Source: Neisseria sp. oral taxon 014 str. F0314 (GTDB taxonomy: Bacteria; Pseudomonadota; Gammaproteobacteria; Burkholderiales; Neisseriaceae). Taken from it: a stretch of DNA of 64,000 bases. Location of the stretch: positions 1,054,001-1,118,000 of the forward strand of contig NZ_CP040504.1 in the NCBI RefSeq assembly GCF_005886145.1. The letters run 5' to 3'. The notes beneath the pieces were generated by a model. The model was not told the origin of the DNA. It did not search any database and saw only the letters and a list, made by a program, of their open reading frames with translations. The position numbers and the translations under genes are program-made. Below, in pieces: positions 54,051 through 63,370 of this stretch (the stretch's first letter is position 1; each line of letters opens with the position of its first letter).

Positions 54051-57000
54051 TTATTCGGCGGGTTCGTCCATCCAGTCGATGTCCTTCATCTTGCGGACAA
54101 TCACCCACTCGTCGCGGTTGGAGCCGACCGTGCCGTAATAGTTGAAGCTGTACGCCAGTTGCGCGTAGCCGCCTATCATGTGGGTCGGGTTCAATACCGC
54201 CTTGGTTACCGAATTGTGGATGCCGCCGCGTTTTTTGGTGGTTTCCGCCGCAGGCGTGTGCACCAGTTTTTCCTGCGCGTGGTACATCAGAATCATGGTT
54301 TCGGGAATACGCTGGCTCACAATCACGCGGCAGGCAATCGAACCGTTGGTGTTGAACACTTCCACCCAGTCGTTATCCACCAACCCTGCCTTCTTGGCAT
54401 CGGTTTCAGAAATCCACACGTGCGGGCCGCCGCGCGAAAGCGTGAGCATACGCAGGTTTTCCGAATAGGTACTGTGGATGCCCCATTTCTGGTGCGGGGT
54501 CAGGAAGTTGAGCGTGATTTCCGGATTGCCGTTGGGCATTTTGCCCAGCAGCTTCTTGGTGGTTTTGGTGTCCACCGCCGGACGGTACGCGCAGAAAGCC
54601 GCACCGAAATCGCGCATCCATTTGTGGTCTTGGTAGAACTGCTGGCGGCCGGTAAGCGTGCGCCACGGAATCAGCTCGTGCACGTTGGTGTAGCCGGCGG
54701 TGTAGCACACTTCTTCGCTCTCCACACCCGACCAAATCGGCGAGGTAACAATCTTGCGCGGCTGGGCGACGATGTCGCGGAAGCGGATTTGCGTGTGCTC
54801 GCTGGCATTAATCAGGTGCGTATGGTCGCGGCCGGTGATTTTGCCCAGCGACTGCCATGCTTTTTTCGAAACATGGCCGTTGGTTTCCGGCGCCAGCGTC
54901 AGAATCATCTCGGCCGCATCGATGGCGGTTTCGATTTTCGGCTGGCCTTTGCCCGCGCCTTCGGGCTGTACGCCGTTGAGTTTGCGCAGGTATTCCACTT
55001 CGTGCTTGGTATCCCACGCCATGCCTTTGCCGTTGTTGTTCACTTTTTCCAGCAAGGGGCCGATAGAGGTGAATTTCTCGTAAACCGCACCGTAGTCGCG
55101 TTCCACCACGGTCATGGCCGGCATGGTTTTGCCCGGAATCGGCTCGCACTCGCCCAGCTTCCAATCTTTCGGGTCGAACGGCTGGCCGAGTTCCTGCGGG
55201 CTGTCGTGCATCAGCGGCGTGAGCACGATGTCTTTGCGCACGCCCAGATAGTCTTTGGCCAGCTCGCTGAATTTTTTGGCCAGGCCTTTATAGATTTCCC
55301 AGTCGGACTTGCTCTGCCACAAAGGCTGCACCGCTTCGGTAAACGGATGGATGAACGGGTGCATGTCGGACGTGTTTAAATCGTGTTTTTCGTACCAAGT
55401 GGCGGTCGGGAAAATCACGTCGGCGTACAGGCAGGTGGTGTTCATGCGGAAATCCAGGAGCGTGAACAAATCCAGCTTGCCTTCCACGCCTTCCCGCTGC
55501 TTCACTTCGGCCGGTTTCAGGCAGTCGTCTTCGTCGCTCATCAGGCCGTTTTGCGTGCCGAGCAGGTATTTCAGGAAATATTCGTGGCCTTTGCCGGAAG
55601 AACCCAAAATGTTGGAACGCCAAATAAACATATTGCGCGGCCAGTTTTTCGGGTTTTCCGGATCGTCGCAGGACATCTCCAGCGTGCCTTCCTTCAAACC
55701 TTTCACCACATAATCCACCGGCGCCATGCCGGCTTTTTCGGCCGCATCGGTTATATCCAGCGGATTGGTTTCCAACTGCGGCGCGCTCGGCGTCCAACCC
55801 ATGCGGGCGGCTTTGGCGTTGTAGTCGATCATGGTCAGGCGGCGCATATCGTCGCCGGCGTCGGACGTGAGCAACTCGTCGGCAGACACGGTTTCGTGGC
55901 GGTACTGGCCGGTGTGGCCGTAGAAGAACGAAGTGCCGGCCATTTGGCGCGCGGGGCGGTGCCAGTCGAGCGCGAAAGTCAGCGGCGCCCAGCCGGACTG
56001 CGGACGCAGTTTTTCCTGTCCCACATAATGGCACCAGCCGCCGCCGGATTTGCCGATGGTGCCGCACATCATCAGCATGTTGATCAGGCCGCGATAGTTC
56101 ATGTCCAGGTAATACCAGTGGTTCAGGCCGGCACCGACGATAATCATCGAGCGGCCTTTGGTATCGTGCGCGTTTTGGGCGAACTCGCGGGCTACCTGAA
56201 TCACGCGCTCGGGGGCGACGCCGGTGTGTTTTTCCTGCCATTTCGGCGTGTAAGGCTTGTCGTCAAAATAATCTTTGGCCACGTTCTCGTCGCCCAAGCC
56301 GTTGTCCACGCCGTATTGCGCCACCAGAAGGTCGAACACGGTGGCCACCAACCGGCTGCTGCCGTCGGCCAGGGTGATGCGTTTCACCGGCACTTTGCGG
56401 AAGGTTTTTTCTTCATCGAATTCGCCGCCGAAGTAGTCGAAGCCGACGCGCACCACGTCATCGGCGCACGTTTTCAGCGACAAGGCCGCCTGAACATTTT
56501 GGTCATCCTGCGCCTTGGTTTCCAGATTCCACTTGCCGCTGCCGTCCCAACGGAAGCCGATGGAGCCGTTGGGCAGCATCAGGCTGTCGGTTTTTTCGTT
56601 CCACGCCAGCACTTTCCAGTCGGGGTTTTTCTCTTCACCGAAATTGCCGCTCAACTGCGACGCGCGCAAAGTGTATTCGGGGCGGTAGCCTTCGCCGTCT
56701 TCTTTCAGGCACACCAGCACCGGCATATCGGTCAGGCGGCGGCAATAGTCTTGGAAATAGTCGGATGGATTGTCGATATGGAATTCTTTGAGGATAACGT
56801 GCCCCATCGCCATCGCCAGCGCGGCATCCGTACCTTGGCGCGGCGAGAGCCAGATGTCGCTGAACTTGGCCATTTCGCCGAAGTCGGACGACACGGCGAC
56901 GGTTTTGGTGCCTTTGTAGCGCACTTCGGTGTAGAAATGGGCGTCGGGGGTGCGGGTCATCGGGATGTTGGAACCCCACACCAGAAGATAATTGGAGTTG

Positions 57001-57731
57001 TACCAGTCGGCAGATTCGGCCACGTCGGTCTGCTCGCCCCAAGTCTGCGGCGAAGCGGGCGGCAGGTCGCAATACCAGTCGTAAAACGACAGCGGCACGC
57101 CGCCGATTAAGCCGAGATAGCGCGCGCCGGAGGCATAGCTGACCATAGACATGGCGGGAATCGGCGAGAAGCCGATAACGCGGTCGGGGCCGTATTTTTT
57201 GATGGTGTAGCAGTTGGCCGCCGCCACCATTTCATAGGCTTCGTCCCAGTTGGAACGCACGAAGCCGCCCAAACCGCGCTGGGATTTGTAGGATTTGGAG
57301 CGCTCGGGGTCTTCCACAATCCATTGCCATGCTTCGATGGGGTCTTTGGTTTTGCGCGCTTCGCGCCACAGTTCGGCCAGCGCGCCGCGCATCATCGGGT
57401 ATTTGATGCGCTGGGCGGAATAAACGTACCAACTGTACGACGCGCCGCGCGGGCAGCCGCGCGGTTCGTGGTTGGGCAGGTCGGGGCGGGTACGCGGATA
57501 ATCGGTCTGCTGGGTTTCCCAGGTGATGATGCCGTTTTTAACGTAGATTTTCCACGAGCACGAACCGGTACAGTTCACGCCGTGGGTGGAGCGGGCGATT
57601 TTGTCGTGCGACCAGCGGCTGCGGTAGGCGTTCTCCCACTTACGGTCTTCTTCGGTCAATACGCCGTGGCCGTTGGCGAACGGTTCGTGCTTGTGCCTGA
57701 AAAATGTCAGGCGGTCTAAAAAATGACTCAT
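54051..57731 (-). CDS. narG: Respiratory nitrate reductase alpha subunit NarG
   Basis: 1226-residue molybdenum enzyme that reduces nitrate to nitrite. The N-terminus MSHFLDRLTFFRHKHEPFAN leads into the 4Fe-4S site, with His and Cys ligands in HGVNCTGSCSW and Cys in PRGCPRGASYSW about 34 residues later. Molybdenum-cofactor segments include WGSNIPMTRTPDAHFYTEVR (with the Asn-Ile-Pro region near the Mo-Asp) and MIIVGAGLNHWYYLDMNYRG. E. coli NarG has 1247 residues. Start chosen because family members begin MSKFLDR-like; the upstream frame is leader. First gene of narG-cupin-narH-narJ-narI-narK-narK-narX-narL. Confidence 0.96.
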   Translation of the reverse strand: MSHFLDRLTFFRHKHEPFANGHGVLTEEDRKWENAYRSRWSHDKIARSTHGVNCTGSCSWKIYVKNGIITWETQQTDYPRTRPDLPNHEPRGCPRGASYSWYVYSAQRIKYPMMRGALAELWREARKTKDPIEAWQWIVEDPERSKSYKSQRGLGGFVRSNWDEAYEMVAAANCYTIKKYGPDRVIGFSPIPAMSMVSYASGARYLGLIGGVPLSFYDWYCDLPPASPQTWGEQTDVAESADWYNSNYLLVWGSNIPMTRTPDAHFYTEVRYKGTKTVAVSSDFGEMAKFSDIWLSPRQGTDAALAMAMGHVILKEFHIDNPSDYFQDYCRRLTDMPVLVCLKEDGEGYRPEYTLRASQLSGNFGEEKNPDWKVLAWNEKTDSLMLPNGSIGFRWDGSGKWNLETKAQDDQNVQAALSLKTCADDVVRVGFDYFGGEFDEEKTFRKVPVKRITLADGSSRLVATVFDLLVAQYGVDNGLGDENVAKDYFDDKPYTPKWQEKHTGVAPERVIQVAREFAQNAHDTKGRSMIIVGAGLNHWYYLDMNYRGLINMLMMCGTIGKSGGGWCHYVGQEKLRPQSGWAPLTFALDWHRPARQMAGTSFFYGHTGQYRHETVSADELLTSDAGDDMRRLTMIDYNAKAARMGWTPSAPQLETNPLDITDAAEKAGMAPVDYVVKGLKEGTLEMSCDDPENPKNWPRNMFIWRSNILGSSGKGHEYFLKYLLGTQNGLMSDEDDCLKPAEVKQREGVEGKLDLFTLLDFRMNTTCLYADVIFPTATWYEKHDLNTSDMHPFIHPFTEAVQPLWQSKSDWEIYKGLAKKFSELAKDYLGVRKDIVLTPLMHDSPQELGQPFDPKDWKLGECEPIPGKTMPAMTVVERDYGAVYEKFTSIGPLLEKVNNNGKGMAWDTKHEVEYLRKLNGVQPEGAGKGQPKIETAIDAAEMILTLAPETNGHVSKKAWQSLGKITGRDHTHLINASEHTQIRFRDIVAQPRKIVTSPIWSGVESEEVCYTAGYTNVHELIPWRTLTGRQQFYQDHKWMRDFGAAFCAYRPAVDTKTTKKLLGKMPNGNPEITLNFLTPHQKWGIHSTYSENLRMLTLSRGGPHVWISETDAKKAGLVDNDWVEVFNTNGSIACRVIVSQRIPETMILMYHAQEKLVHTPAAETTKKRGGIHNSVTKAVLNPTHMIGGYAQLAYSFNYYGTVGSNRDEWVIVRKMKDIDWMDEPAE

Positions 57732-58094
57732 GGCGGTGTCCTTGCATTGCTGCGGATTATTATGGTTTGAATATAAATGAGCCGATTGGCGAAAAACAGG
57801 GGCAGAACGTACGGCTCCGCCGTGCAAAACGGCGGTAGCGGCTACCTACTTTGTGAGGTAGCGGAAGGCCGCGCTCTTCGCCGAACGCCGCATACGGCAA
57901 GGCCGTCTGAATCACGATTCAGACGGCCTGTTTGCATTTCGGGAGACCACACGCATCAAATGTGGAGGATACCTACTTTGGTAGGTAATGCTCAAACGGT
58001 TTCGCAGCGGGCGGCGGCGGGATACCGGCCTGCGTCCTTGCTCCGGCCGGAGCGGCACCCCGCTTTTCCCGCCCGTTTCGTTTTTCAGACGGCC
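57732..58094 (-). promoter_or_regulatory. narG promoter region with two NarL-like palindromes
   Basis: No gene. Inverted repeats GCTACCT-N8-AGGTAGC (57841-57862) and TACCTAC-N4-GTAGGTA (57970-57987) contain TACC heptamers resembling NarL/NarP sites. TATATT near 57770 (leftward) may be the -10. An inverted DUS pair lies at 57899-57928. Confidence 0.5.
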
Positions 58095-58997
58095 TCATTC
58101 TTTTTTCCTTTTCGCCCGCGGATGCGCTTCGTCATATACGGCGGCCAGATGTTCCAAGTCCAGCTTGGTGTAAATCTGCGTGGTCGACAAATTGCTGTGT
58201 CCCAGCAATTCCTGTACCGCACGGATGTCGCGCGACGCCTGCAAAAGGTGGCTGGCGTAACTGTGCCGCAGCATGTGCGGCGAAAGGTGCTGCGCACTGC
58301 CCTGCTCCGCCGCCCATTGTTGCAGGCGTTTCTGAATCTGCCTCTGTCCCAGCCGCCGGCCGTTCTTGTTGGTAAACAGTGCGGCCTCGCCTTCTGCGGC
58401 AACCCGGTGCGGCAGGTAGTCCAGCAGCGCGTCTATACTCTTGCGCACCAGCGGCACGCGCCGCTGTTTGCCGCCCTTGCCCGTTACGCCCACCCAGCCT
58501 TCATCGGGCAAAACATCGTGCAGGTTCAGGCCGCACACTTCGCTCAGGCGCAGGCCGCTGCCGTAAAGCAGTTCGAATACGGCGCGGTCGCGCAACGCCA
58601 GCGCGTCCTCGCCGCAGCCTTGGTTCAACAGGTGGTTGAGCGGTTCCTGCTGAACGGCTTTGGGCAGGCGCTGCGGCGGCTTCGGCGCCTTGAGGTTGGC
58701 GGTCGGGTCGGCTGCCATCAGGCCCCTTTGTACCAGCCAGCCGCAATACTGCCGCCACACCGACAGTTTTCGCGCCATACTGCGTTCGCTCAAATTGCGT
58801 TGCGACAGTTTTTTCAAGGCGGCCAAAAAGTCGCCGCGCCTCACATCCGCCCCGTTTTCAGACGGCCTCAGCATTAAAAGCCGCTCAAGCTGCGACAGGT
58901 CGCGGCGGTAGGCTTCGACGGTGTGCGCCGATTTGCCCTCCTGCCGCAACGCGGTCAAATAATCGTCGAAATACCGGTAAAAATCCTGCTGCTGCAT
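58095..58997 (-). CDS. xerC: Tyrosine recombinase XerC
   Basis: 300-residue site-specific recombinase that resolves chromosome dimers at dif with XerD. The N-terminal SAM-like domain ([20 protein letters not shown]) is followed by the catalytic domain. The active residues are Arg in [15 protein letters not shown], Lys in [13 protein letters not shown], His-x-x-Arg in [13 protein letters not shown], His in [13 protein letters not shown] and the nucleophilic Tyr in QIYTKLDL. The end, [13 protein letters not shown], matches XerC rather than XerD. It starts three bases after the thioesterase stop, which lies in a DUS. Confidence 0.93.
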   Translation of the reverse strand: MQQQDFYRYFDDYLTALRQEGKSAHTVEAYRRDLSQLERLLMLRPSENGADVRRGDFLAALKKLSQRNLSERSMARKLSVWRQYCGWLVQRGLMAADPTANLKAPKPPQRLPKAVQQEPLNHLLNQGCGEDALALRDRAVFELLYGSGLRLSEVCGLNLHDVLPDEGWVGVTGKGGKQRRVPLVRKSIDALLDYLPHRVAAEGEAALFTNKNGRRLGQRQIQKRLQQWAAEQGSAQHLSPHMLRHSYASHLLQASRDIRAVQELLGHSNLSTTQIYTKLDLEHLAAVYDEAHPRAKRKKE

Positions 58998-59000
58998 GTT

Positions 59001-59429
59001 TCAGACGGCCTCCAATACCGTTTTCAACGCCTGCGGCAAACGGCAGACCCGCTGCGCGGCATAATCGAAACACACCATCCCCGTCCGCACCCGCGCGACG
59101 GTTTTACCGTCCCGCACGCGCACCATATGGTACAGCAGCACGAAACCGCCCTTGCCTGCTTCTTCCGCCCCCATCTCGATTTGCAGCGCGTCGCCGTGGT
59201 GCGCCTGCGCCAGATACTGCACCGCCGCATCCGCCATAATCAACCCCGCGCCGCCTGCGTCCAGTTCGGTAAAACCCAGCGCGGCCAGCCAGCGTACGCG
59301 CGTTTCATGGCACAAACGCAACACCGCGTCATTGGCAAGGTGCCCGCCGTAATTGATGTCGCCTATCTGCACGTCGATACGGGCGGTATACAGGATGGTT
59401 TCGGGCGTGGGGACATTAATCCGCGGCAT
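59001..59429 (-). CDS. Hotdog-fold acyl-CoA thioesterase
   Basis: 142-residue 4HBT-type thioesterase, similar to YbgC/FcbC proteins. RIDVQIGDINYGGHLANDAV holds the motif with the catalytic-type Asp and Gly-His, and KGGFVLLYHMVRVRDGKTVA gives the central strand. Substrate unknown; short- to medium-chain acyl-CoA is usual. It is translated just ahead of xerC, and its stop codon is the TGA of a DUS (GCCGTCTGAAAC). It is the first gene of a two-gene leftward unit. Confidence 0.85.
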   Translation of the reverse strand: MPRINVPTPETILYTARIDVQIGDINYGGHLANDAVLRLCHETRVRWLAALGFTELDAGGAGLIMADAAVQYLAQAHHGDALQIEMGAEEAGKGGFVLLYHMVRVRDGKTVARVRTGMVCFDYAAQRVCRLPQALKTVLEAV

Positions 59430-59671
59430 GTTTTCTTCCTTATCTAGACAAATCGGTTTTCAGACGGCCTCAGAAGGCTTCCGGCCGCATCCCATTATCC
59501 ACAATCACGCGTCGGGCGCCAATTTTTACCGCCGCCGCGTTCGTTCAAATCCGTCCGAACGCGTTATCATTAATATATAAAATTAATGTAGCGCTTTGTA
59601 GTATTGAATGCCGAAAAATACTATAATAACCCGATAACCCACTTTTCCCATCCCAATCCAAGGAGATTTTC

Positions 59672-60736
59672 ATGGCTCTCGTCTCTATGCGCCAACTGCT
59701 CGACCACGCGGCTGAAAACGGCTACGGTCTGCCCGCATTCAATGTTAACAATCTTGAACAGATGCGCGCCATTATGGAAGCCGCCAACCAGATTAACGCC
59801 CCCGTCATCGTGCAGGCCAGCGCAGGCGCACGCAAATATGCGGGGGCGCCGTTTTTACGCCACCTGATTCTGGCGGCCGTCGAAGAATTCCCGCACATCC
59901 CCGTCGTCATGCACCAAGACCACGGCGCATCGCCCGACGTGTGCCAGTGCTCCATCCAACTGGGCTTCTCCTCCGTTATGATGGACGGCTCGCTGCTCGA
60001 AGACGGCAAAACCCCGTCCACCTACGAATACAACGTCAACGCCACCCGTACCGTCGTTAACTTCTCCCACGCCTGCGGCGTGTCCGTCGAAGGCGAAATC
60101 GGCGTATTGGGCAACCTCGAAACCGGCGAAGCAGGCGAAGAAGACGGCGTAGGCGCGGCAGGCAAACTCTCCCACGACCAAATGCTCACCAGCGTCGAAG
60201 ACGCCGTGCGCTTCGTCAAAGACACCGGCGTGGACGCGCTGGCCATCGCCGTCGGCACCAGCCACGGCGCCTACAAATTCACCCGCCCGCCCACCGGCGA
60301 AGTGTTGCGTATCGACCGTATCAAAGAAATCCACCAAGCACTGCCCAACACCCACATCGTGATGCACGGCTCCAGCTCCGTACCGCAGGAATGGCTGAAA
60401 GTGATTAACGAATACGGCGGCAATATCGGCGAAACCTACGGCGTCCCCGTGGAAGAAATCGTCGAAGGCATCAAACACGGCGTGCGCAAAGTCAACATCG
60501 ACACCGACCTGCGCCTCGCCTCTACCGGCGCCATCCGCCGCTTTATGGCGGAAAACCCGTCCGAATTCGACCCGCGCAAATACCTCGGCAAAACCGTCGA
60601 AGCCATGAAGCAAATCTGTCTCGACCGCTACCTCGCATTCGGTTGCGAAGGACAGGCAAGCAAAATCAAACCCGTTTCCCTTGAGAAAATGGCAACCCGC
60701 TACGCCAAAGGCGAGCTGAACCAAATCATCAACTGA
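59672..60736 (+). CDS. fba: Class II fructose-bisphosphate aldolase
   Basis: 354-residue zinc-dependent aldolase of glycolysis and gluconeogenesis. [20 protein letters not shown] starts the barrel. The active-site zinc ligands lie in [15 protein letters not shown] (His, second copy), [23 protein letters not shown] and [32 protein letters not shown] is the conserved phosphate site near the end. This matches the Calvin-cycle/class IIA-B subtype found in neisseriae. AAGGAG lies upstream, and TATAAT at 59622-59627 is a good -10. The 242-base gap before it contains no gene. Confidence 0.95.
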   Translation: MALVSMRQLLDHAAENGYGLPAFNVNNLEQMRAIMEAANQINAPVIVQASAGARKYAGAPFLRHLILAAVEEFPHIPVVMHQDHGASPDVCQCSIQLGFSSVMMDGSLLEDGKTPSTYEYNVNATRTVVNFSHACGVSVEGEIGVLGNLETGEAGEEDGVGAAGKLSHDQMLTSVEDAVRFVKDTGVDALAIAVGTSHGAYKFTRPPTGEVLRIDRIKEIHQALPNTHIVMHGSSSVPQEWLKVINEYGGNIGETYGVPVEEIVEGIKHGVRKVNIDTDLRLASTGAIRRFMAENPSEFDPRKYLGKTVEAMKQICLDRYLAFGCEGQASKIKPVSLEKMATRYAKGELNQIIN

Positions 60737-60762
60737 TTGCCGTTTTGCCGAAATAAATATTC

Positions 60763-60814
60763 AGGCCGTCTGAAAACCGAACTTTCCGTTTGGAAAACAG
60801 TTTTCAGACGGCCT
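60763..60814 (+). terminator. DUS terminator of fba
   Basis: AGGCCGTCTGAAAA and TTTTCAGACGGCCT around 24 bases that add further pairing (GAACTTTCCGTTTGG). Confidence 0.65.
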
Positions 60815-60847
60815 CTGCCTTTCTACGGCCGTGCCATTTTTATAAAG

Positions 60848-60917
60848 TATAGCGGGTTAAGTTTAAACCAGTGCGGCGTTGCCTCGCCTTGCTCTGATTT
60901 AAACTTAACCCGCTATA
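60848..60917. mobile_element. Shortened Correia element
   Basis: 70-bp element with inverted ends TATAGCGGGTTAAGTTTAAA and its complement, and a centre CCAGTGCGGCGTTGCCTCGC. It matches the ends and left core of neisserial Correia repeats, but most of the interior is missing (usual size 100-155 bp). Likely a non-autonomous MITE. The rest of the 375-base gap (60737-61111) holds only the fba terminator and promoter-like AT-rich sequence. Confidence 0.8.
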
Positions 60918-61111
60918 CTTACCATCTCGAAATAGAATCAGCGCATTTGAACGGCATTTTAACATATTGAAACGGTATTTTTGCCTGATACGCCGCGATA
61001 ATACCGAACAGCCACAATTCCTAGCCTAATTTGTTTTCCGATTAACACCCGTTAAACAACCTCAGGCCTAAGATACCGCTTCCCTTTGCTTCAAGCGAGA
61101 AAGACATTGCC

Positions 61112-61360
61112 ATGAAACACCTCACCAAACTGACCTCCCTGATGGTACTTGCCGCCGGCCTGGCCGCCGCGCCGCTGGCCTCCGCCGAACCCGGACACGT
61201 TGACGGTCCTCACCCCGAACACCAATCCCCGCATATGAAAAAACCGGTTCCGCGCCCTCCTGAAGCCCGCAAGCACAAAGCGGAGCCTCCCATGAAGAAA
61301 CCATTCAAACACGCAGCAAAAAAAATGCCGAAACATCACCATCATCATCACGGCCGTTAA
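61112..61360 (+). CDS. Secreted histidine- and lysine-rich small protein
   Basis: 82-residue precursor. The signal peptide MKHLTKLTSLMVLAAGLAAA, then PLASA, is cut before EPGH. The mature part (about 57 residues) is rich in His (12), Lys and Pro: HVDGPHPEHQSPHMKKPVPR, then KKPFKHAAKKMPKHHHHHHG. Such peptides bind zinc, nickel or copper in the periplasm. No transport gene lies beside it. It is the second His-rich small protein in the window, unrelated in leader type to the one at 21339. A stem-loop at 61393-61420 follows. Function unknown. Confidence 0.75.
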   Translation: MKHLTKLTSLMVLAAGLAAAPLASAEPGHVDGPHPEHQSPHMKKPVPRPPEARKHKAEPPMKKPFKHAAKKMPKHHHHHHGR

Positions 61361-61392
61361 TCCGGCCCCAGCCGCGCCACTAGGATAGTGCC

Positions 61393-61420
61393 AAACCGGT
61401 ATGTTAAAAATATCGGTTTT
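61393..61420 (+). terminator. Possible terminator of the His-rich gene
   Basis: AAACCGGTA pairs with TATCGGTTT around an A-rich loop; no long T run follows. Confidence 0.4.
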
Positions 61421-61556
61421 ACGGCCTTTGAATTTAAGTCGGAACAGCAGCAACGCAGCAAGCAGTCAGGTAATTACGAAACGATTGATATTCGGAAATC
61501 GTTTCAGCGGAAGCTCTTTGCCGATTTAGATATAAACGGCCGCACTATCCATTGCA

Positions 61557-61587
61557 AAAGGCCGTCTGAAATTTTTCAGACGGCCTT
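61557..61587. terminator. DUS terminator downstream of yacG
   Basis: AAAGGCCGTCTGAAA and its complement with almost no loop, 25 bases beyond the yacG stop (leftward). Confidence 0.7.
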
Positions 61588-61611
61588 TCCATATCATGAC
61601 CCAACTGCGGT

Positions 61612-61806
61612 TTAACCTTTCTGCCAATCCGACATCGGCTCCTCTTCCTGTGCGGCAACAGTGTATTTCTCATCCGCCCACTCGCCCAAATCAATCAATT
61701 TGCAACGCTCGCTGCAAAACGGACGGTATTTGTTTTCTGGAATCCATGCCACGGGCTGTCGGCAGTTGGGACATTCTACAATTAAGATTTCAGTCATTTT
61801 ACTCAT
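61612..61806 (-). CDS. yacG: DNA gyrase inhibitor YacG
   Basis: 64-residue zinc protein. The zinc site is visible as [20 protein letters not shown] and then SERC, giving C-x2-C-x15-C-x3-C, followed by [13 protein letters not shown]. YacG binds GyrB and blocks DNA binding in E. coli. Placement next to coaE is common in proteobacteria. A second methionine three codons in is an alternative start; neither has a strong ribosome-binding site. Confidence 0.93.
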   Translation of the reverse strand: MSKMTEILIVECPNCRQPVAWIPENKYRPFCSERCKLIDLGEWADEKYTVAAQEEEPMSDWQKG

Positions 61807-61895
61807 TCCGACAAATCAAACACCAAACAGTACATCTGCCATTATCTTGCCAAACAGCCGGACAAACGGCAAAAAAGCGGTTTTCTCTTTCTCCA

Positions 61896-62504
61896 TCAAA
61901 CCGTTTTGACCGCATGTGAATAAAACCTATGCAAACGGCCGATTTTTGCCGCCAACTCGCCTGCCGAACCTTCGTTTACCAACACATCATCGGCATGAAG
62001 CAACCTATCCCTGCGGGAAATCTGAGTGCGGATAATACGGCGGATTTCGCTTTCATCCAAACCACTGCGCTGTCGGACACGCCGAATTTGCACTTCCTCT
62101 GCAACATCGATAACCAGCACCCTACCCACCAAAACTAGAAATTGCGGATTTTCAATCAACAAGGGTACATCAATAATCCCGTAAACCGCTTGCGGATATT
62201 GGTTCTGCTGAAAACGGATTTCCTCCAAAATCAGCGGAAACATCAGGCCTTCGAGTATTTCTTTGGACTGAGGCCGTCTGAAAACGAAATCACGCAGGAC
62301 TTCCCTATCCAAACGGCCTTGCGTATCAAACACCTCATCCCCGAATGTACTGCGGATGGCAGGCAGTGCCTTGCCATTATCCGCAGTCAAATTCCGACTA
62401 ATGGCATCCGCATCGATATGCGGTACGCCCAATCTAACAAATTCGGCAGCTGCCAGTGATTTGCCGCTGCCGATTCCTCCGGTCAACCCTATCCATACCG
62501 TCAT
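61896..62504 (-). CDS. coaE: Dephospho-CoA kinase
   Basis: 202-residue kinase for the last step of coenzyme A synthesis. The P-loop is WIGLTGGIGSGKSLAAAEF at the N-terminus, then HIDADAISRNLTADNGKALP with the substrate-contacting Asp. GIIDVPLLIENPQF and VIDVAEEVQIRRVRQRSGLD follow. Its start lies one base from the pilD stop, in the conserved neisserial order pilG-pilD-coaE-yacG. Confidence 0.95.
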   Translation of the reverse strand: MTVWIGLTGGIGSGKSLAAAEFVRLGVPHIDADAISRNLTADNGKALPAIRSTFGDEVFDTQGRLDREVLRDFVFRRPQSKEILEGLMFPLILEEIRFQQNQYPQAVYGIIDVPLLIENPQFLVLVGRVLVIDVAEEVQIRRVRQRSGLDESEIRRIIRTQISRRDRLLHADDVLVNEGSAGELAAKIGRLHRFYSHAVKTV

Positions 62505-62505
62505 A

Positions 62506-63369
62506 TCAGAATCCCGATTTGGTCAGCCACCATCGAATAAGCTGGTTTACCGGCTCATTGGCCGTAAACACAACCCATCCGGCAATGGCAAGACTCGGGC
62601 CGAATGCGAACGGCTGGTTTCTGGCAACACGCATAATCAGCGCACCTGCCAAGCCGACCAATGCCGACATAAAAACCAACACCGGCAGCGTTCCTACACC
62701 CAACCATGCGCCAAGTGCGGCCAGCAATTTGAAATCTCCGGCTCCCATACCTTGGACACCGCGGACCAAACGGTAAAACGAGTTCAGCAGCCACAAACTC
62801 ATATATCCGCACACTGCGCCCAGTACGGCGGACTGAAGGGAAACAAATGCACCGTCAAAATTGAACAGTAATCCCAACCATATCAACGGCAAAGTAAGCT
62901 GATCCGGCAGGTATTGCGTGTCAATATCAATAAAGGTCAAAGCAATCAACACCGCCGTCAGAATCAAACCGCCCAACGCCGTCCAACTCCAGCCATACTG
63001 CCATGCAACGGCGGCAAACAATATTCCTGTCAGCAGTTCTACCAAAGGATAGCGGATGCTGATCGGCGTTTTACACGAACCACATTTACCGCCGAGCATC
63101 AGATAACTGACAATCGGGATATTCTGCCATGCCCTGACCGGAGCATGGCATTTCGGGCAACGGGAATCCGGCTTGAGCAGGTTAAACGGCTGCCGCTCCT
63201 CCTCTGTCAAGTCAAGCTGCAAATGTTCTTTTGCAAACTGCGTCCACCCTCGTTCCATCATCACCGGCGTACGGTAGATCACGACATTGAGAAAACTGCC
63301 AATGACCAGTCCCAACACGGCGGCAAGCGGAACGGCAAACGGGACCAACGTATCCAACGACTCCAACAT
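62506..63369 (-). CDS. pilD: Type IV prepilin peptidase/methyltransferase PilD
   Basis: 287-residue inner-membrane aspartic protease that cuts and methylates type IV prepilins. The N-terminal cytoplasmic loop carries the zinc-binding CPKCHAPVRAWQNIPIVSYL and GGKCGSCKTPISIRYP. The two catalytic Asp residues lie in FIDIDTQYLPDQLTLPLIWL (near 150) and in GMGAGDFKLLAALGAWLG (GxGD, near 215). Eight spans are visible. Needed for pilus assembly and so for DNA uptake through the DUS system seen all over the window. Confidence 0.96.
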   Translation of the reverse strand: MLESLDTLVPFAVPLAAVLGLVIGSFLNVVIYRTPVMMERGWTQFAKEHLQLDLTEEERQPFNLLKPDSRCPKCHAPVRAWQNIPIVSYLMLGGKCGSCKTPISIRYPLVELLTGILFAAVAWQYGWSWTALGGLILTAVLIALTFIDIDTQYLPDQLTLPLIWLGLLFNFDGAFVSLQSAVLGAVCGYMSLWLLNSFYRLVRGVQGMGAGDFKLLAALGAWLGVGTLPVLVFMSALVGLAGALIMRVARNQPFAFGPSLAIAGWVVFTANEPVNQLIRWWLTKSGF

Positions 63370-63370
63370 A

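Noticed and set aside
55383..57110. A 575-codon open frame on the plus strand
   Set aside because: Antisense to narG, which is fully conserved; no recognisable protein and no ribosome-binding site.
57732..58094. A classical FNR box upstream of narG
   Set aside because: Only a half site (TTGAT in leftward reading near 57957) was found; no TTGAT-N4-ATCAA.
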